This document shows, piece after piece, positions 61,012 through 64,000 of a stretch of 64,000 nucleotides of DNA. The notes under the pieces are model-generated. The model had not been told where the DNA came from and made no database searches. It saw nothing but the letters and a program-made list of their open reading frames with translations. Position numbers and translations under genes: made by a program. The stretch's first letter is position 1. Each line of letters begins with the position of its first letter. This stretch comes from JBECKW01 sp040235505 (GTDB taxonomy: Bacteria > Desulfobacterota > Desulfobacteria > Desulfobacterales > JAFDDL01), in the NCBI GenBank assembly GCA_040235505.1, contig JBECKW010000017.1, forward strand, positions 1-64,000. The letters run 5' to 3'.

Positions 61012-61692
61012 TTATTTTTCCCCACCCTCTTCCCCGGATGCAGCGTTGCCAATCCCCAGGAATTCATCGTCAAACTCCGTCAGAAGCGCCGCCGAAACCG
61101 GCATCACCAGTTCGGACAGCTGGGCAAATCTGGAACCCATCTCGGCCACAAGATTAACCGCCAGTGCAAAAAGCTGCTGATTCATTTTTTCCATGTGTAC
61201 CGTCGGATAAGATTTGCCTTTGATAAAGCCGGTCTGTCCGCAGCTGTGCGACAACCCTCCGATTTCCGTTGGCACGCCATACAAGCGGCAGGTAATCGGC
61301 CGGTATTCGTACATTACACAGTGATTCCCATTGTCTAAAAGAGGACACCGGACCCGCTCCGCTGACAGGGATACCAGCAGATCTTCTTCCATATGCCCTT
61401 TTTCCAGGCGCTTTCGGGCATCGCGTTTGACCTTATAGATGGTCCGGTCCGCCCGATTGGCTCTTTCGATGAGTCCGGCCCGTTCTTTTTCATCGAAGCA
61501 CCGGTAAAAATGATGGTTTAAATACATGGCCTCCACAAGAGAGACATCAAAGAGGGCATGACAACAATCCGAACATCCGGGTTTGCAGGTCGTTTCCTTT
61601 GGAAACTCTGTTTTCACCTTTTCAAAAATGCGGTCCGCCGCCCCTGCCAATTTTTCATAATGAGAAAAAGTTTCTTCAAAACGATATGTCAT
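61012..61692 (-). CDS. YkgJ-like cysteine-cluster protein
   Basis: A 226-aa protein with cysteines in the order TCKPGCSDCCHALF, then CPLLDNGNHCVMYEYRPITC, which matches the CxxxCxxCC...C pattern of the YkgJ family (putative metal- or Fe-S-binding). No membrane segment. ATG 61692 has GGAGGAG about 5 nt upstream. It starts 37 nt after mnmE, on the same strand. Confidence 0.85.
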   Translation of the reverse strand: MTYRFEETFSHYEKLAGAADRIFEKVKTEFPKETTCKPGCSDCCHALFDVSLVEAMYLNHHFYRCFDEKERAGLIERANRADRTIYKVKRDARKRLEKGHMEEDLLVSLSAERVRCPLLDNGNHCVMYEYRPITCRLYGVPTEIGGLSHSCGQTGFIKGKSYPTVHMEKMNQQLFALAVNLVAEMGSRFAQLSELVMPVSAALLTEFDDEFLGIGNAASGEEGGEK

Positions 61693-61729
61693 ATGCTCTC
61701 CTCCACCTCCCAATGTTTCACGTGAAACA

Positions 61730-63154
61730 TTATTTTCCGATACAAAACCGGCTGAAAACCACATCCATCACATCCGCTTTGACCGATTCTCCGGTTATTT
61801 CATCAAGTGCATCCATTGCCCCCCGCAGATCGATGGCGATTAATTCCTTCGGCAGATTTTGTTTGAGGCCTTCCTGTGCGGCGGAGATGTCCTGGTGTGC
61901 TCTTTCAAGCAATTTGTTTTGTCTCAAGTTCGGCACAATGCCACCTTCACAATCCGCTCCGTCCTCGGTTCCAAAACGATAAATCTGCTTCTTCAGATCT
62001 TCGATACCCTGATCAAACTTTACAGATGTGTATAGCGTGGCAAAAAAATGCCACCCTTTCGGGATATCGATAACCGGATTCCCCTTCACGAGATCCTTTT
62101 TATTAATCACGAGAATTTTCTCTTTTCCTTGAATCTTTCCGTAAAGCGCATGGTCCTCTTCAAGAAAGCCCTTTTCCGCTTCCACCATAAAAAGCACAAG
62201 ATCCGCGGACTCCGCCATCTCCCGGGTTCTCTCGATACCAATCCGCTCCACCGGGTCCGTTGTATCACGCCAACCGGCGGTGTCAATGAGAACAACCGGC
62301 AGACCGGACATGTTTAGGGTTTCCTCTATGCTGTCCCGGGTTGTACCTGGAAAATCCGTTACGATGGCCCGATCCTTTCGTAGAAACCGGTTCAGGAGGC
62401 TTGATTTTCCGACATTTGCCTTTCCGATAATGGCAAGCCTCAGCCCTTCGCGAATTAAATGACCGCTACGATATCCTTCCAGAAGTCCTTCCAGGGAAGC
62501 TTGGATCTCATGCATCCAATTTTGATAAAGCTCCTCGCTTTGAACATCATCTTCGATATCGTCCGGAAATTCGATCTCTGCTTCGATCATTGCCTGGATA
62601 TTCAGAATTCGTTCCTTGATTTTTTTTGCAGCGTTTCCCACCGCACCTTCGAGTTGTCTCGTTGCGATCTTAAGGGAACTCTCGGTTTTTGCCTGAATGA
62701 TGTCAATTACGGCCTCTGCCTGGGAAAGATCTATCCTTCCATTCAGATAGGCCCGTTTAGTAAATTCCCCGGGTTCCGCCATACGGGCGCCGGCAATCAG
62801 GACCTGTTCAAGAATCGATCTGAGCACCACTGTGCCGGCATGGGCTTGTATCTCTACGACGTCGTCCCCTGTATAGGACTTTGGTTTCGGCATAAACACC
62901 AACAGCACCTCGTCCAAAAAGCCCTTTTGGTCGGGTGCTGAAATGTGTCCGTGGTACATTCTGCGGGGTGAAAAGGGATCTGAGGGGTTTTCGGTTAAAA
63001 GCGTCTCTTTCTTATCCGCTGTAATCCGGGTCGGTGTGAAGATCTTTCCTGCGATGCTTGCGGCTTCCGGTCCTGAAATTCTGATAACGCCGATGCCACC
63101 AACCCCCATCGGCGTGGATATTGCTGCAATGGTATCACTTTTTTCAATGATCAA
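61730..63154 (-). CDS. mnmE: tRNA uridine-5-carboxymethylaminomethyl GTPase MnmE
   Basis: With MnmG it installs the 5-substituent of wobble U34 in several tRNAs. The 474-aa protein has an N-terminal formyl-THF-binding domain, helical region and a GTPase domain with G1 GKANVGKSS, G3 DTAGW and G4 NKKD, and it ends with the conserved C-terminal FCIGK. Length is typical. Its N-terminus overlaps the end of the jag gene by 11 bp. Confidence 0.96.
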   Translation of the reverse strand: MIIEKSDTIAAISTPMGVGGIGVIRISGPEAASIAGKIFTPTRITADKKETLLTENPSDPFSPRRMYHGHISAPDQKGFLDEVLLVFMPKPKSYTGDDVVEIQAHAGTVVLRSILEQVLIAGARMAEPGEFTKRAYLNGRIDLSQAEAVIDIIQAKTESSLKIATRQLEGAVGNAAKKIKERILNIQAMIEAEIEFPDDIEDDVQSEELYQNWMHEIQASLEGLLEGYRSGHLIREGLRLAIIGKANVGKSSLLNRFLRKDRAIVTDFPGTTRDSIEETLNMSGLPVVLIDTAGWRDTTDPVERIGIERTREMAESADLVLFMVEAEKGFLEEDHALYGKIQGKEKILVINKKDLVKGNPVIDIPKGWHFFATLYTSVKFDQGIEDLKKQIYRFGTEDGADCEGGIVPNLRQNKLLERAHQDISAAQEGLKQNLPKELIAIDLRGAMDALDEITGESVKADVMDVVFSRFCIGK

Positions 63155-63941
63155 CCGGTGGATCCTTCCGAGGCTTTTTCTCGTTTCCCTTTTTAGGAAA
63201 AATAACGAGCTTGCGATAAAACCCTGAACCCATACTTTGGGTTCGCACGTCTTTTTCCTCCTTCAGACAGAGGTGAACGATTTTACGATCATAGACATTC
63301 AGCTCTCCAACGGTTACCGGTTTTCCGGTCTTTTTCACCTTTTCCGCTAAATGTATCGCTCGTTGTTCCAGGTTGGTCCTTTTATTTTCCAGGTACCCGG
63401 CCACATCGATCTGAAGCCGGATTCTTTTTTCACTGTTTTTGTTGACGACCCGATCTACAAGGTATTGGATGGCTTCAAGCGTCTGCCCTCTTTTTCCGAT
63501 GATCAGAGCCGATTTTCCTCCCTCCACATGAAACACAAGGCCTTCTTCATTTTGTTCCATTCTAACGGTGGCACCGTCTGTTATTTTATCCACGATTCTT
63601 TGAATAATCGTCCGACCTATTTCGACGGCATGCGTATCATCGATAAGTGTCTTTTCTTGGAGCACCGGTGCAGGCGTGGGGTTCGAAACCTCCGTTTCCT
63701 CCCTTTCCTTTTCTTCTTTGATTTTTTTGGGTGCTTCGTTTTTTACTTGCTTAGCTTTAGGAGGAACTTTATCCCCTTTTGATGTAATAACGCGAATCTT
63801 AGCCTTTTTAGCGCCCACCAGGCCGAAAATTCCCGTGGAGCCATAAGATATCACTTCGTACTTCAGAGTTTCCTCAGGAACTTTCAGCACCTTTGCGGCC
63901 CTTTTTACAACGGCCTTCAAATTCTTGTCTTCAAATTCCAT
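63144..63941 (-). CDS. Jag/KhpB-like R3H-domain RNA-binding protein
   Basis: A 265-aa protein with an N-terminal Jag_N domain (EFEDKNLKAVVKRAAKVLKV, YGSTGIFGLVGAKKAKIRV), a charged linker, a KH domain (about 150-195, LIIGKRGQTLEAIQYLVDRV) and a C-terminal R3H domain (PVTVGELNVYDRKIVHLCL). It is normally next to yidC near the origin. Start ATG 63941 has GGAGG 13 nt upstream; ATG 63986 is in frame and slightly longer. The rest of the block would lie beyond the right edge. Confidence 0.9.
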   Translation of the reverse strand: MEFEDKNLKAVVKRAAKVLKVPEETLKYEVISYGSTGIFGLVGAKKAKIRVITSKGDKVPPKAKQVKNEAPKKIKEEKEREETEVSNPTPAPVLQEKTLIDDTHAVEIGRTIIQRIVDKITDGATVRMEQNEEGLVFHVEGGKSALIIGKRGQTLEAIQYLVDRVVNKNSEKRIRLQIDVAGYLENKRTNLEQRAIHLAEKVKKTGKPVTVGELNVYDRKIVHLCLKEEKDVRTQSMGSGFYRKLVIFPKKGNEKKPRKDPPVDH

Positions 63942-64000
63942 GCTGGGTGCCAAGCCTCCAAATTTAAGTAGTTTTTTTAGTAACATAATATTGCTGTATG

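Noticed and set aside
60500..61180. 226-aa rightward frame near 60.5 kb
   Set aside because: It crosses the small unknown gene and the YkgJ-like gene in the opposite direction and has no ribosome-binding site.

Overview
The window looks like the chromosome of a Desulfobacterota (former Deltaproteobacteria) bacterium, probably near Desulfobacterales. This is an inference from moderately GC-rich coding DNA, a Gram-negative envelope (lpxC, YfaZ-type and ChaN-type proteins), the tig-clpP-clpX-lon order, a B12-dependent ribonucleotide reductase, a MoxR/Bat operon and NtrY/NtrX next to rsmD-coaD. No phage or insertion sequence is visible. The right edge (mnmE, then a Jag/KhpB gene) resembles the usual origin-proximal order in which yidC would come next, just outside the window.

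Layout. 0-3.1 kb: tail of a YwbE-like gene, an ABC-2 exporter pair and a Dus-family enzyme. 3.2-4.6 kb: a YfaZ-like porin and a rearranged tRNA-Val/tRNA-Asp locus with two chimeric tRNA fragments and a broken GIY-YIG gene. 4.7-10.6 kb: lon, clpX, clpP, tig and tRNA-Leu, all leftward. 10.9-15.6 kb: amidase, tRNA-Pro, a eukaryote-type UDP-glucose pyrophosphorylase, a ChaN-like lipoprotein, a 57-aa ORF and a VOC protein. 15.7-28.8 kb: an alpha-glucan cluster (eukaryote-type branching enzyme, synthase, phosphorylase, a 1428-aa GH13/GH133 debranching protein, a small SAP-like protein, a second UDP-glucose pyrophosphorylase and an SDR). 29.2-42.4 kb: one long rightward operon, MoxR-DUF58-BatA-BatB/C-BatD-BatE followed by a GldA/F/G-like ABC system and a DUF4340 protein. 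42.9-47.1 kb: a phosphate permease, MoaB, formyl-THF cyclo-ligase and Pcm. 47.1-57.5 kb: a leftward run of PopT-like (DUF368) transporter, nrdJ, LysR, coaD, rsmD, ntrX, ntrY, DUF4390 and lpxC. 57.7-64 kb: yifB, a Gly/Met-rich lipoprotein, a small unknown protein, a YkgJ-like protein, mnmE and jag.

How genes work together. The glucan cluster contains everything needed to make and degrade a branched glucan, but no glgC (ADP-glucose pyrophosphorylase) is present. It carries two UDP-glucose pyrophosphorylases instead, which suggests UDP-glucose as the donor. The Bat genes would form a periplasm-facing membrane complex activated by the MoxR ATPase and are co-directional with an ABC exporter. tig-clpP-clpX-lon is a protein quality-control block.

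The most unusual signals are outside ordinary genes. Several intergenic regions carry different short tandem words of 7 bp (one of 8 bp), often arranged as inverted pairs. One of them lies inside the signal-peptide coding region of batD. The tRNA-Asp locus looks like both products of an exchange between a tRNA gene and the 3' end of a GIY-YIG gene. The NtrX regulator lacks the sigma-54-contacting GAFTGA sequence.
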